A stretch of DNA of 54,542 nucleotides from an uncultured Clostridia bacterium (lineage in GTDB: Bacteria > Bacillota > Clostridia > Christensenellales > UBA1242). The notes below the pieces were generated by a model. The model was not told the origin of the DNA, ran no database searches, and was given only the letters and a program-made list of their open reading frames with translations. Below, in pieces: positions 22,199 to 29,925 of the stretch (position 1 is the first letter of the stretch; every line of letters starts with the position of its first letter). The stretch covers positions 1 to 54,542 of the forward strand of contig CANRIT010000009.1 in assembly GCA_947630745.1 (NCBI GenBank), in the 5' to 3' direction. The position numbers and the translations under genes are program-made.

Positions 22199-24722
22199 AT
22201 TTTGCATCAAAAAGGGTTTTGCCTTCGCTTACTTCAACCAAAAGCGGAACGGTTAAATTGACCACATTTTGCATTTCGTCTGTTAAAATCTTTTTTATAA
22301 TTTCGCCCTCCCCTGGGTAGCAGTCCACAATAAGTTCGTCATGGATTTGCAGCACAAGTTTGCTTTTTAAATTGTTCTCTTTAATCTTGTTAAATACGCG
22401 TATCATGGCAACCTTAATTATGTCGCTTGCGCTGCCTTGAAGCGGAGTGTTTTTTGCAATGCGCTCGGCGGCAAGGCGGATGGTTGTGTTGCTTGAATTA
22501 ATTTCATCAATGTGGCGGATTCTGCCCATAAGGGTGATTGCATAACCTTTTTGGCGGGCTGACAAAATGCAATCTTCGCCATACTTTTTAACCATTGGAT
22601 AAATTTGCATATACTTGTTGATAAACTCGCCCGCATCGCGCACGCTGCAATTTAGGCTTTGGCTTAGACCATACGCGCTTATGCCATAAATTATTCCAAA
22701 GTTGACCGTTTTTGCCACGCGGCGCATGTTTTTGGTGACATCAGCAATTGGCACATTAAAAATTTTGCTTGCCGTGGCGGTGTGGATGTCTTTGCCGTGC
22801 AGATAATCAGCCACCATATTTTCGTCCTTGCTGAAATTGGCAATAAGCCTAAGTTCAATTTGGTTGTAGTCCGCGCTTATTATTGTGCCGTTTTCAAATG
22901 ACGAGCTGAACATTTTTCTAAGCAGCCTACCCTCGTCATCGCGGATAGGAAGATTTTGAAGATTAGGTTCACGGCTACTTAGCCTGCCCGTTGCCGTGGT
23001 GCGCTGCATAAATGTGGTGTGAATTTTGCCATCCGTGCACACAAAAGGCAGCATCCCATCCAGATAGGTGTTTACAAGTTTGGCAATTTTGCGATAGCGG
23101 ATAATTAAATTGACAATTGGATGACTATCCTTAATTGAATTTAACACTTCAATAGAAGTACCCTCTTTACCCTTGTGGGGTATATTCAATTTTTCAAACA
23201 AAATAACTTGCAACTGCTTTGGACTGTTAATGTTAAATTCTTCACCAGCAAGGCTATAAATATTTTTAACCAACTCGTCCAACTCATCGTGATAAATTTT
23301 GCTTAACTCGTGTATTTGATTTACATCAATTTTTATCCCGTCCTTTTCCATGTTGTAAAGCACATTAACAAGTGGCAATTCAACTTGGCTGAAAAGTTTA
23401 AGTTGCGCATTGTTAATAAGTTTGGTGATATAAATTTCTTTTAAATGCAAAAGTGTGCATGCTTGCACATCGGTTTCAATTCGATTAAGTTTAAGCGCAT
23501 CTTCAAACGAAATTTCCGCATCCGTTTCGTTTGCAATATAAATTGCCATTGAAACATCAAAATAATTGTTTAATGTTAGCCCATATTCATCAAGCTCGTG
23601 CATAAGCGTTTTGCAATCAAAACACACCTTTTGCGCGCTGTTTTGCAGTAAATTTTGCAATTTTTTTAAGTTTTTGTTGAAAATTTCACCATTTTTATAT
23701 AAAATGTATTCGGTCTGTTTGTTGGAAAAATTAAACGACAAACTGTTGCTGTACATCGCAAAGCTATCCCCCAGTAGGGTATACATTTCATCAAAGCCTT
23801 GGTCGGAAGAAATTTCAACAATATTGCACGAAATTTTTGTTTCCGCTTTCAACTCAATGTTAAACTTTTCTTTAAACAACTCCTTCCTATTCAACATCGA
23901 TTTAAAACCCAAATCGTACATAGCCTCATACGTATCGCGGTTAAACGGCAAACTTATTGTGCATTCATCAAGTTTAAGGTCAAGCGGAACATCGGTTTTT
24001 ATTGTTGCCAAGGTGTGGCTTAGATACGCCAACTCTTTGTTCTGTTCAAGTTTGGTTTTGTACTTGTTTGGCACGCTATCAATGTTGTTATAAATGTTAT
24101 CTAGCGTATCAAAATGCTCAATCAAATCTTTGCCGCCCTTTTCACCAATAAGCGGCACGCCCGGGATGTTGTCCGAACTGTCCCCCATAATGGATTTTAA
24201 TTCCACCACTTGATAAGGTTTTAAATTGTATTGTTTTTTAAGTTCTTCTTCGTTTAGTTTAATAACATTTGTTATACCCCTTTGGGTAAACCAGCATGTG
24301 GTGTGGTCGTTTATAAGTTGAAACAAATCCTTATCGCCCGACACAACAATAAATTCCGCATTAAACTTGCGCGTGATTGTGCCAACCAAATCATCCGCTT
24401 CAATTTCGGGCATTTCAACCATTTTAATTTTCATGCTGGACAACAATTGTTTAAGCATTGGCAACTGGCTTGCCAAATCTTCTGGCATGCGCTGGCGTTT
24501 GCCCTTATAGTCCGCGTACAAATCGTGGCGGAAAGTGTGCTTGCCCGCATCAAAAACGCAGACGAAATATTTAGGCTTTTCGTTTAAAATTATGTTTAAA
24601 ATCATATTGACAAAGCCGTACACCGCCCCGCATGGCTTTTTTGATAGCGTCATCAAATTTGGCAACGCATAAAACGCGCGGTTAATTAAGCTGTTGCCGT
24701 CCACAACCACAAATTTTTCCAT
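22197..24722 (-). CDS. polA: DNA polymerase I
   Basis: 841 residues. The 5'-3' exonuclease domain (1-~285) keeps its acidic residues (VVVDGNSLINRAFYA; VCVFDAGKHTFRHDLY; MPEIEADDLVGT; VVSGDKDLFQLI; GDSSDNIPGVPLIG). The polymerase domain (~470-841) has motif A SADYNQIELRLIANFS, motif B RRVAKTVNFGIIYGIS and motif C QIHDELIV. The intermediate 3'-5' exonuclease domain is degenerate: the first motif reads VCFDCKTLMHEL, without the DxE pair, so proofreading is probably lost, as in several other Bacillota enzymes. It processes Okazaki fragments and repair gaps. ATG 24722 has GGAG 8 nt upstream. Confidence 0.97.
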   Translation of the reverse strand: MEKFVVVDGNSLINRAFYALPNLMTLSKKPCGAVYGFVNMILNIILNEKPKYFVCVFDAGKHTFRHDLYADYKGKRQRMPEDLASQLPMLKQLLSSMKIKMVEMPEIEADDLVGTITRKFNAEFIVVSGDKDLFQLINDHTTCWFTQRGITNVIKLNEEELKKQYNLKPYQVVELKSIMGDSSDNIPGVPLIGEKGGKDLIEHFDTLDNIYNNIDSVPNKYKTKLEQNKELAYLSHTLATIKTDVPLDLKLDECTISLPFNRDTYEAMYDLGFKSMLNRKELFKEKFNIELKAETKISCNIVEISSDQGFDEMYTLLGDSFAMYSNSLSFNFSNKQTEYILYKNGEIFNKNLKKLQNLLQNSAQKVCFDCKTLMHELDEYGLTLNNYFDVSMAIYIANETDAEISFEDALKLNRIETDVQACTLLHLKEIYITKLINNAQLKLFSQVELPLVNVLYNMEKDGIKIDVNQIHELSKIYHDELDELVKNIYSLAGEEFNINSPKQLQVILFEKLNIPHKGKEGTSIEVLNSIKDSHPIVNLIIRYRKIAKLVNTYLDGMLPFVCTDGKIHTTFMQRTTATGRLSSREPNLQNLPIRDDEGRLLRKMFSSSFENGTIISADYNQIELRLIANFSKDENMVADYLHGKDIHTATASKIFNVPIADVTKNMRRVAKTVNFGIIYGISAYGLSQSLNCSVRDAGEFINKYMQIYPMVKKYGEDCILSARQKGYAITLMGRIRHIDEINSSNTTIRLAAERIAKNTPLQGSASDIIKVAMIRVFNKIKENNLKSKLVLQIHDELIVDCYPGEGEIIKKILTDEMQNVVNLTVPLLVEVSEGKTLFDAK

Positions 24723-24918
24723 AACCTACTCCAAAATTATTATACCACACCCGCGTAAAAAATCAAACCGTTTAAAATAAATATTCCAACTTCAACGTCT
24801 TTAATCTATAATTTGCAAAAAATCATTTTTACAAAAAAATAAAATTTTAAATAAAAAACAAAAAAATTATTAAAACCACTTGCCAAAACGAACAAAATGT
24901 GTTATATTATATTTGTTT

Positions 24919-24961
24919 TATGGCGGTGTGGCGAAATGGCAGACGCAGCAGACTCAAAATC
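24919..24961 (+). pseudogene. Duplicated 5' half of tRNA-Leu
   Basis: The 43 bp at 24919-24961 are identical to 24990-25032, the 5' half of the adjacent tRNA-Leu through its anticodon loop. After the breakpoint the sequence runs CCTGCGAGGTTTGCCC, which fits the anticodon stem and start of the variable arm of a different tRNA-Leu rather than this one, then ends without T arm or acceptor. Confidence 0.8.
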
Positions 24962-24992
24962 CTGCGAGGTTTGCCCTAAAAAATCTTAATAT

Positions 24993-25078
24993 GGCGGTGT
25001 GGCGAAATGGCAGACGCAGCAGACTCAAAATCTGCCGATAGCAATATCATGTCGGTTCGACCCCGACCACCGCCACCA
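24993..25078 (+). tRNA. tRNA-Leu(CAA)
   Basis: 86 nt: acceptor GGCGGTG/CACCGCC, anticodon loop CTCAAAA giving CAA (reads UUG), long variable arm, GGTTCGACCCC T arm, encoded CCA. Complete and apparently functional. Confidence 0.94.
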
Positions 25079-25079
25079 G

Positions 25080-25170
25080 CGGGCAACTCGCCCTTTTTTA
25101 TTCTTTATAATACCAATTTACCCGCCCTATTATCAAAATGCAAAAACAACCCTTTTAATCTAGGGTTGTT
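25080..25170 (+). terminator. Two consecutive terminators after tRNA-Leu
   Basis: GGGC-AACTC-GCCC followed by TTTTTT (25082-25100), then AACAACCC/GGGTTGTT (25144-25171) followed by TTGTTTTTTTT. The second could also act for the convergent ABC-F gene. Confidence 0.65.
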
Positions 25171-25197
25171 TTGTTTTTTTTACAAACGAGAATCAAT

Positions 25198-26742
25198 TCA
25201 TAAATCATCCGTTAAGGATACACTATGCAAGCCATCTTCGTCCAATGCGTAAACCGTGTCGCATACATTTTCAATGAATTTTCTATCGTGCGATACTGAA
25301 ATAATTGCCCCATTAAATTGGTTAAGAATTTTTCGTATAACTGGGTTTGAAAGCGGGCTTAAATTGCGAGTTGGCTCATCCAAAACCAAAACATTATTTT
25401 TTTCGATAATCAATTTTAGCAAAAGCAATTTTGCTTTTTGTCCTTCACTTAAATCTGCAATTTTGTGCGTCATTTCTTCCGATGTGAATTTTAAACTTCC
25501 TAAAAATGTTCGCGCATTAAAAGTTGCATTAACATAGGTCAATTCATCAACAGGTGTTTTGTCATAATCCAAAGTTTCGTAATAATTTTGTGAAAAATAT
25601 CCAACCTTTAAGCCGCGCGTAGATTGCAAAATTGGCAACAAAGTTTTTAACAAAGTTGACTTGCCTGTCCCGTTTTTGCCAATTATTGCAACTTTTTTTG
25701 CGCCTTTAACGACTAAATCAATATTTTTTGCAAGCATTTTGCCCGGCACTGACAAATTTTCAAGGTGAACATTTAACAACTCTTTTTGATTTGGGATTGT
25801 GATTGTTTCATCAACAAGCAATTTTATGCTTTCTTCCACATCAGGGATTTCAGTCAGCTCATCCGATTCAAGTTTTCGTTCTTGCGCCTTGATGCTTGCC
25901 ATTTTTTTAGCCACAATTCTTCCGTTGGCTGGGTCTTTTTTAGAAGACGAAAGCGAATGTTCAACCTTTTCGCGTATTCTACGCAAAACTTCTTCTTTTT
26001 TCTCTTTCTCTCGCCTTTCATTGTATGCAATTTGTGTTTGCTTTTCCAAACCCCGCTGTCTGGTTGCGACATAGTCATCGTACCCGCCCTTAAAAAGAGT
26101 ATGTTTAGGTCTTGTTTTCTTAATTAATTGTTCCAGATGCAAAATCATATTTGCGCAATGTTCAAGCAATGTTTCATCATGCGAAATAAAAATAATTGGC
26201 TTGTCAAAATTGTTTATAAAGTCTTCCAACCACACCAATGTGTCAATATCTAAATCGTTAGTGGGTTCATCAAGCAACAATATTGTTGGTTCTTGCAATA
26301 AAATTTTAAGAAGTTGAACTTTGACTTGCTCACCACCAGAAAGACTGCCAACCAGTGTATTCTCATCCAAAAGGTTGTCATTTAAATTGAATTTTTTAAT
26401 ATAATTGTTAATTTTTTTGAATTGATTGTACAGCGAATAGTTTACTTCACCATTTGGAACTTTCATCAACAAATAATCTAAAACGCTAAAATCATGCCAG
26501 TTGTTTGAAAGCTTTTGTTCAAGATAACCAAAAACTTCACCGCTACTTTCAATAGAACCGGTAACTTGCGCATAATCTATTAAATCATTTTTATCAAATA
26601 TAGCTTTAAGAAGAGTAGATTTGCCGTTCCCTTCCTCGCCGATTATTGCCAATTTATCACCATCATTTAAAGTAAATGATAAATTTTCAATTAATTTCCT
26701 ACCCTTTAAAGTTTTTATTGTTAGTTTATTAACTTTTAACAT
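25198..26742 (-). CDS. ABC-F family ATPase (ribosome-associated)
   Basis: 514 residues, two ABC domains and no membrane segment. The first Walker A GEEGNGKS is at 35-42, signature SLSGGEQ and Walker B LLLDEPTNDLD. A linker rich in basic residues and helix (about 225-300, QIAYNERREKEKKEEVLRRI) corresponds to the P-site tRNA interaction motif/arm. The second domain has GKNGTGKST, LSEGQK and LVLDEPTRNLSPLSNP. ABC-F proteins bind the ribosomal E site and either regulate translation or displace antibiotics. The degenerate second D-loop (RNLSPLS) is typical of a clostridial subgroup that includes resistance-like members. Substrate specificity cannot be told. Confidence 0.9.
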   Translation of the reverse strand: MLKVNKLTIKTLKGRKLIENLSFTLNDGDKLAIIGEEGNGKSTLLKAIFDKNDLIDYAQVTGSIESSGEVFGYLEQKLSNNWHDFSVLDYLLMKVPNGEVNYSLYNQFKKINNYIKKFNLNDNLLDENTLVGSLSGGEQVKVQLLKILLQEPTILLLDEPTNDLDIDTLVWLEDFINNFDKPIIFISHDETLLEHCANMILHLEQLIKKTRPKHTLFKGGYDDYVATRQRGLEKQTQIAYNERREKEKKEEVLRRIREKVEHSLSSSKKDPANGRIVAKKMASIKAQERKLESDELTEIPDVEESIKLLVDETITIPNQKELLNVHLENLSVPGKMLAKNIDLVVKGAKKVAIIGKNGTGKSTLLKTLLPILQSTRGLKVGYFSQNYYETLDYDKTPVDELTYVNATFNARTFLGSLKFTSEEMTHKIADLSEGQKAKLLLLKLIIEKNNVLVLDEPTRNLSPLSNPVIRKILNQFNGAIISVSHDRKFIENVCDTVYALDEDGLHSVSLTDDL

Positions 26743-26784
26743 CAGCCTTTTTATTTAAACTTTTTATTTGTTCTCCTTTTTTAT

Positions 26785-26813
26785 ATTGTATCTTAAACTC
26801 ATAAAAATGTCAA
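26785..26813 (-). promoter_or_regulatory. Promoter of the ABC-F gene
   Basis: Minus-strand TTGACA (26808-26813), 17-bp spacer, TACAAT (26785-26790), with a leader of about 35 nt. Confidence 0.8.
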
Positions 26814-26887
26814 TATAAATTCCCACGCAAAAGGCATGACCTTATTCAGACGCCAAAAATAAACTTATATTCACTTCCCCTAAATAT

Positions 26888-27007
26888 TTAGCAGCCCAAT
26901 TGAAAGTTATTAACATTATCCCAAATATCTTTTAGTGGTCGCCCGTCAATTTTTACATTTTCTCCAAATTCTTCAATAGTGTTATAAGATTGATATTGTT
27001 TGCCCAA
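26888..27007 (-). CDS. Possible 39-codon gene or fragment
   Basis: In the gap between the ABC-F gene and the epimerase, one frame reads like protein: TTG 27005-27007 with GGGGGAG about 8 nt upstream, then GKQYQSYNTIEEFGENVKID, GRPLKDIWDNVNNFQLGC and a stop. Composition and codon use look coding, and the C-terminal Cys is notable. It could be a small gene or the 3' remnant of a decayed larger one. The rest of the gap shows nothing. Confidence 0.4.
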   Translation of the reverse strand: MGKQYQSYNTIEEFGENVKIDGRPLKDIWDNVNNFQLGC

Positions 27008-27075
27008 TCATTTTACTCCCCCACACAACTGTAAAAATTCAATTTAATCAAACCCATATATGCCCATATGCGCAA

Positions 27076-27918
27076 CTAAGATTTTGATGGTTTGGTCGAT
27101 TTTGTTTTGTATTTTTGTATAAGTTTTTCCAATTCGCACGCCTGTTTAAAGCATTCGTCCACAACTTGTTTTGCCGTCATGCCTTGCAAATCGTTGCGCG
27201 GTAAAATTTCGTAATCCAGACTAACTTCTGGGCATTTTGCAAGATATTTTGCAACCTCGTCCCAATCGGTAGAGCCAAATTTGTTTAGTGTGTGCATGTC
27301 GATGCTATTCGTTTTGTACTTTTGCATTTCCTCGTTTGAAAGCGGGCCCATGTTGTCATGCAGATGCAAGCACAGCAGCCGGTCGCCAAACAATTTTAGA
27401 TAGTTCTGACTTGGATTGAAACAATGCCTATGCCCGTTGTCGTAGCAAAAACCCAAATAAGGATGAGAAAAACTCATAATGTATTTAATCATGCTATCGT
27501 CAGTTAAATTTTCAGCCGCAATTGGCACACCCTTGTTTTGTGCGTAATCCAAAATGCGCAACAAACGCTGCTTTCCAATTTCGCTTGGCGTGCCTACAAA
27601 ATGCACAACAAGGCAAGAAAATCCATGTTTTTTTGCCAATTTTAACTCTTTTTTCAAGTTTTTTTCAATTTTATCGCCAATTTTGTTGTCCAAAAAGAAA
27701 TTTGGCAACTCTTCCCTAACATAACTTGAATGCAAACTTGACGGCTGCAAACCATACTTTTTGTAAAGCTTCATTTGATGCTTAAATGTGCCATTTTGAT
27801 AAACATATTTTTTGTTTGCGCTGGTGATAATCGAATCGAACCCCGCTTGCTTTATAAGCCGCGTGCGCTCGTCAGTATCAATATCAAAACCAAAGAAATT
27901 TGTTATCCCCTTTCTCAT
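27076..27918 (-). CDS. Sugar phosphate isomerase/epimerase-like TIM-barrel protein (copy 1)
   Basis: 280 residues of the xylose isomerase-like/AP endonuclease 2 fold. The strands are GFDSIIT, SLHSSYV, CLVVHFVG, PIAAENL, LGFCYDNGH and LCLHLHDNMG; metal-binding residues are E in AAENL, D/H in CYDNGHRHCF and H in LHLHDN. It would interconvert a ketose-type sugar. ATG 27918 follows GAGGTG. A paralogue with the same motifs lies at 35600-36442. It is divergently transcribed from the nucleotidyltransferase-aminotransferase unit and shares a 186-bp promoter region with it, so both may serve one pathway. Confidence 0.85.
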   Translation of the reverse strand: MRKGITNFFGFDIDTDERTRLIKQAGFDSIITSANKKYVYQNGTFKHQMKLYKKYGLQPSSLHSSYVREELPNFFLDNKIGDKIEKNLKKELKLAKKHGFSCLVVHFVGTPSEIGKQRLLRILDYAQNKGVPIAAENLTDDSMIKYIMSFSHPYLGFCYDNGHRHCFNPSQNYLKLFGDRLLCLHLHDNMGPLSNEEMQKYKTNSIDMHTLNKFGSTDWDEVAKYLAKCPEVSLDYEILPRNDLQGMTAKQVVDECFKQACELEKLIQKYKTKSTKPSKS

Positions 27919-27934
27919 TTTTCACCTCGCAACA

Positions 27935-27964
27935 ATTGTAATAAAAAAAAGCACTTAAAGTCAA
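27935..27964 (-). promoter_or_regulatory. Promoter of epimerase copy 1
   Basis: Minus-strand TTGACT (27959-27964), 18-bp spacer, TACAAT (27935-27940). Confidence 0.6.
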
Positions 27965-28048
27965 CTAAAACTTGTCACCCACCCCAATTTAATTTGTTTG
28001 CTATTGCCATTTGCCGTACATTAAAATCAATCATGTCTAAAAATATAT

Positions 28049-28077
28049 TTGACAACTATTTGTATTTTTGCTATCCT
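28049..28077 (+). promoter_or_regulatory. Promoter of the nucleotidyltransferase-aminotransferase unit
   Basis: TTGACA (28049-28054), 17-bp spacer, TATCCT (28072-28077). Transcription should start near 28084, immediately upstream of the G11 run. Confidence 0.75.
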
Positions 28078-28087
28078 ATTATTAGAT

Positions 28088-28098
28088 GGGGGGGGGGG
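28088..28098 (+). promoter_or_regulatory. Homopolymeric G11 tract at the ribosome binding site
   Basis: Eleven consecutive G, ending 6 nt before ATG 28105, exactly where GGAGG would stand; there is no other ribosome site. Such tracts slip during replication. Length changes alter Shine-Dalgarno strength and spacing, and could bring an ATG at 28086 into frame with the gene (when the tract is 10 or 13 G). Confidence 0.8.
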
Positions 28099-28104
28099 AC
28101 AAAC

Positions 28105-29925
28105 ATGCAAGCATTAATACTAGCCGCCGGCATGGGAAAACGCTTGGATAAATACACGGCCAACAACACAAAATGTATGGTTGAAGTTAATGGCGTTAAG
28201 TTGATTGATAGAATTTTAAACTCTTTAAAAATAGCCAACATTAAAAAAGTTATTATTGTTGTTGGTTATAAGGCGCAAAATTTAATTGATTATATCAACA
28301 AAAAGTATCAAAGTAAAAATCCATTTTTTGAATTTGTTTTTGTTAACAATGAAGATTATGAAAAAACAAATAACATTTATTCATTTTATTTATCAAAAGA
28401 ATATTCCATACAAGATGATACAATTTTGTTGGAATCCGACATTATTTACGATGAAAATTTAATTAAACAGCTGGTTGATTTAAATTACAAAAATGTATCA
28501 GTTATAGCAAAATATCAAAGTTGGATGGATGGAACGGTTGTTGTGTGTGATGAAAACAATTATATAACAAACTTCATTCCTAAAAAAGAGATGGATTATA
28601 GCAAATTAAACATCTATTCCAAAACCGTCAATGTATATAAATTCAGCAAAGAGTTTTTAAAAAATATATACTTCAATTTTGTTGAAACATACATGAAAGT
28701 TTATGGTTTAAACAACTATTATGAAACTGTTTTAAAAGTAATATCAAACTTGGACAAAAGCCAAATTTACGGCATGGATATAGGCGCGGCTAAGTGGTAT
28801 GAAATTGATGACGCACAAGATTTGGATATAGCGGAAATCATGTTTTCTGCTGGATGCGCAAAATATGATGGATTGATTTCTAAATTTGGCGGATATTGGC
28901 GTTATCCAAGAATAAATGATTTTTGTTATTTAGTTAATCCATTTTTCCCGCCAAAAAGTTTCGTTGATAAAATTACACATGAATTTCCAAAATTATTATT
29001 AAGTTATCCTTCAGGAATGGATATTCAAAAACTTAATGCGGAAAGAATTTTTGGCATCAATAAAAATTATGTTTTGGTTGGTAATGGGGCGGCTGAATTA
29101 ATTAACTGCTTTGCTAGAAGTATAAAAGGTAAAATAGCTGTTGGGTTGCCTACATTTAACGAATATGTAAGATGTTTTTCCAATGCTGAAATTTTAGATA
29201 TTGATAATTCAAAATTTGATTATTGTCATAATTTATCCGCTTATAAATCCTTTTGTGATAAAGTGAAACTTATATGTATAGTTAATCCTGATAACCCAAG
29301 CGGTTCGACCATGCAAAAAGCCGAAATTTTTGAGTTGTTAGATTACGCAAAAGAAAGAAACTGCAAAATTTTAATTGATGAATCGTTTATGGATTTTGCC
29401 GATGACAAAAATCGATTTACACTGTTAACAAATGAAATATTAGAAAAATATCCAAATTTGATTGTTGTTAAAAGCATAGGAAAATCATATGGCGTGGCAG
29501 GTTTAAGGCTTGGAATAATAGCCACCAGCAATAATGAGATAATAAAGATCATACGCGACAATCTGGCAATTTGGAACATCAACAGCATAGCAGAATATTA
29601 CTTACAAACTTATAATTTATATTCTTCCGATTACAAAGAAGCTTGCAAAAAAATTATTTATGAACGAGAATTTTTAATTTCTGGTTTAAAGCAAATTAAA
29701 GGCATAAAAGTCTACCCGTCACAAGCAAATTATATTATGGTAGATTTGATGCAAAATAACTCGTACGATTTTTGTGTTAAAGCCTTAAATGATTATAACT
29801 TACTTATAAAAGATCTTTCAACAAAAAATTATTTTAAGGGCAAAAATTTTGTTAGAATAGCGGTTAAAAATCATACGGATAATCAATGTTTGTTAGATTG
29901 CTTTAAAAAAATTTTGGAGGAATAA
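28105..29925 (+). CDS. Fusion of LicC-like nucleotidyltransferase and HisC/CobD-like PLP enzyme
   Basis: 606 residues from ATG 28105. An ATG at 28033 is in frame but lies upstream of the predicted transcript. The nucleotidyltransferase domain (1-~245) has LAAGMGKRL (6-14), LESD (109-112, metal Asp) and WYEIDDAQDLDIAE (231-244), as in phosphocholine-type cytidylyltransferases. The aminotransferase fold type I domain (~262-606) has NPDNPSG (394-400), LIDESF (Asp425) and Schiff-base Lys460 in SIGKSYGVAGLRLG, closest by motif to histidinol-phosphate aminotransferase and CobD-type decarboxylases. Likely products are a CMP-activated amino alcohol or amino acid phosphate for surface decoration; the substrate is inferred. 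The final GGAGG serves the next gene. Confidence 0.85.
   Translation: MQALILAAGMGKRLDKYTANNTKCMVEVNGVKLIDRILNSLKIANIKKVIIVVGYKAQNLIDYINKKYQSKNPFFEFVFVNNEDYEKTNNIYSFYLSKEYSIQDDTILLESDIIYDENLIKQLVDLNYKNVSVIAKYQSWMDGTVVVCDENNYITNFIPKKEMDYSKLNIYSKTVNVYKFSKEFLKNIYFNFVETYMKVYGLNNYYETVLKVISNLDKSQIYGMDIGAAKWYEIDDAQDLDIAEIMFSAGCAKYDGLISKFGGYWRYPRINDFCYLVNPFFPPKSFVDKITHEFPKLLLSYPSGMDIQKLNAERIFGINKNYVLVGNGAAELINCFARSIKGKIAVGLPTFNEYVRCFSNAEILDIDNSKFDYCHNLSAYKSFCDKVKLICIVNPDNPSGSTMQKAEIFELLDYAKERNCKILIDESFMDFADDKNRFTLLTNEILEKYPNLIVVKSIGKSYGVAGLRLGIIATSNNEIIKIIRDNLAIWNINSIAEYYLQTYNLYSSDYKEACKKIIYEREFLISGLKQIKGIKVYPSQANYIMVDLMQNNSYDFCVKALNDYNLLIKDLSTKNYFKGKNFVRIAVKNHTDNQCLLDCFKKILEE

Noticed and set aside
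24919..24985. A second functional tRNA-Leu
   Set aside because: It lacks the T arm, the 3' acceptor strand and CCA; only the 5' half and part of an anticodon stem are present.
28033..28104. Upstream in-frame ATG extending the fusion protein by 24 residues through the G tract
   Set aside because: The ATG lies in front of the predicted -35 box, has no ribosome site, and the extension would encode Trp-Gly-Gly-Gly with no similarity to nucleotidyltransferases, which begin at MQALILAAG.
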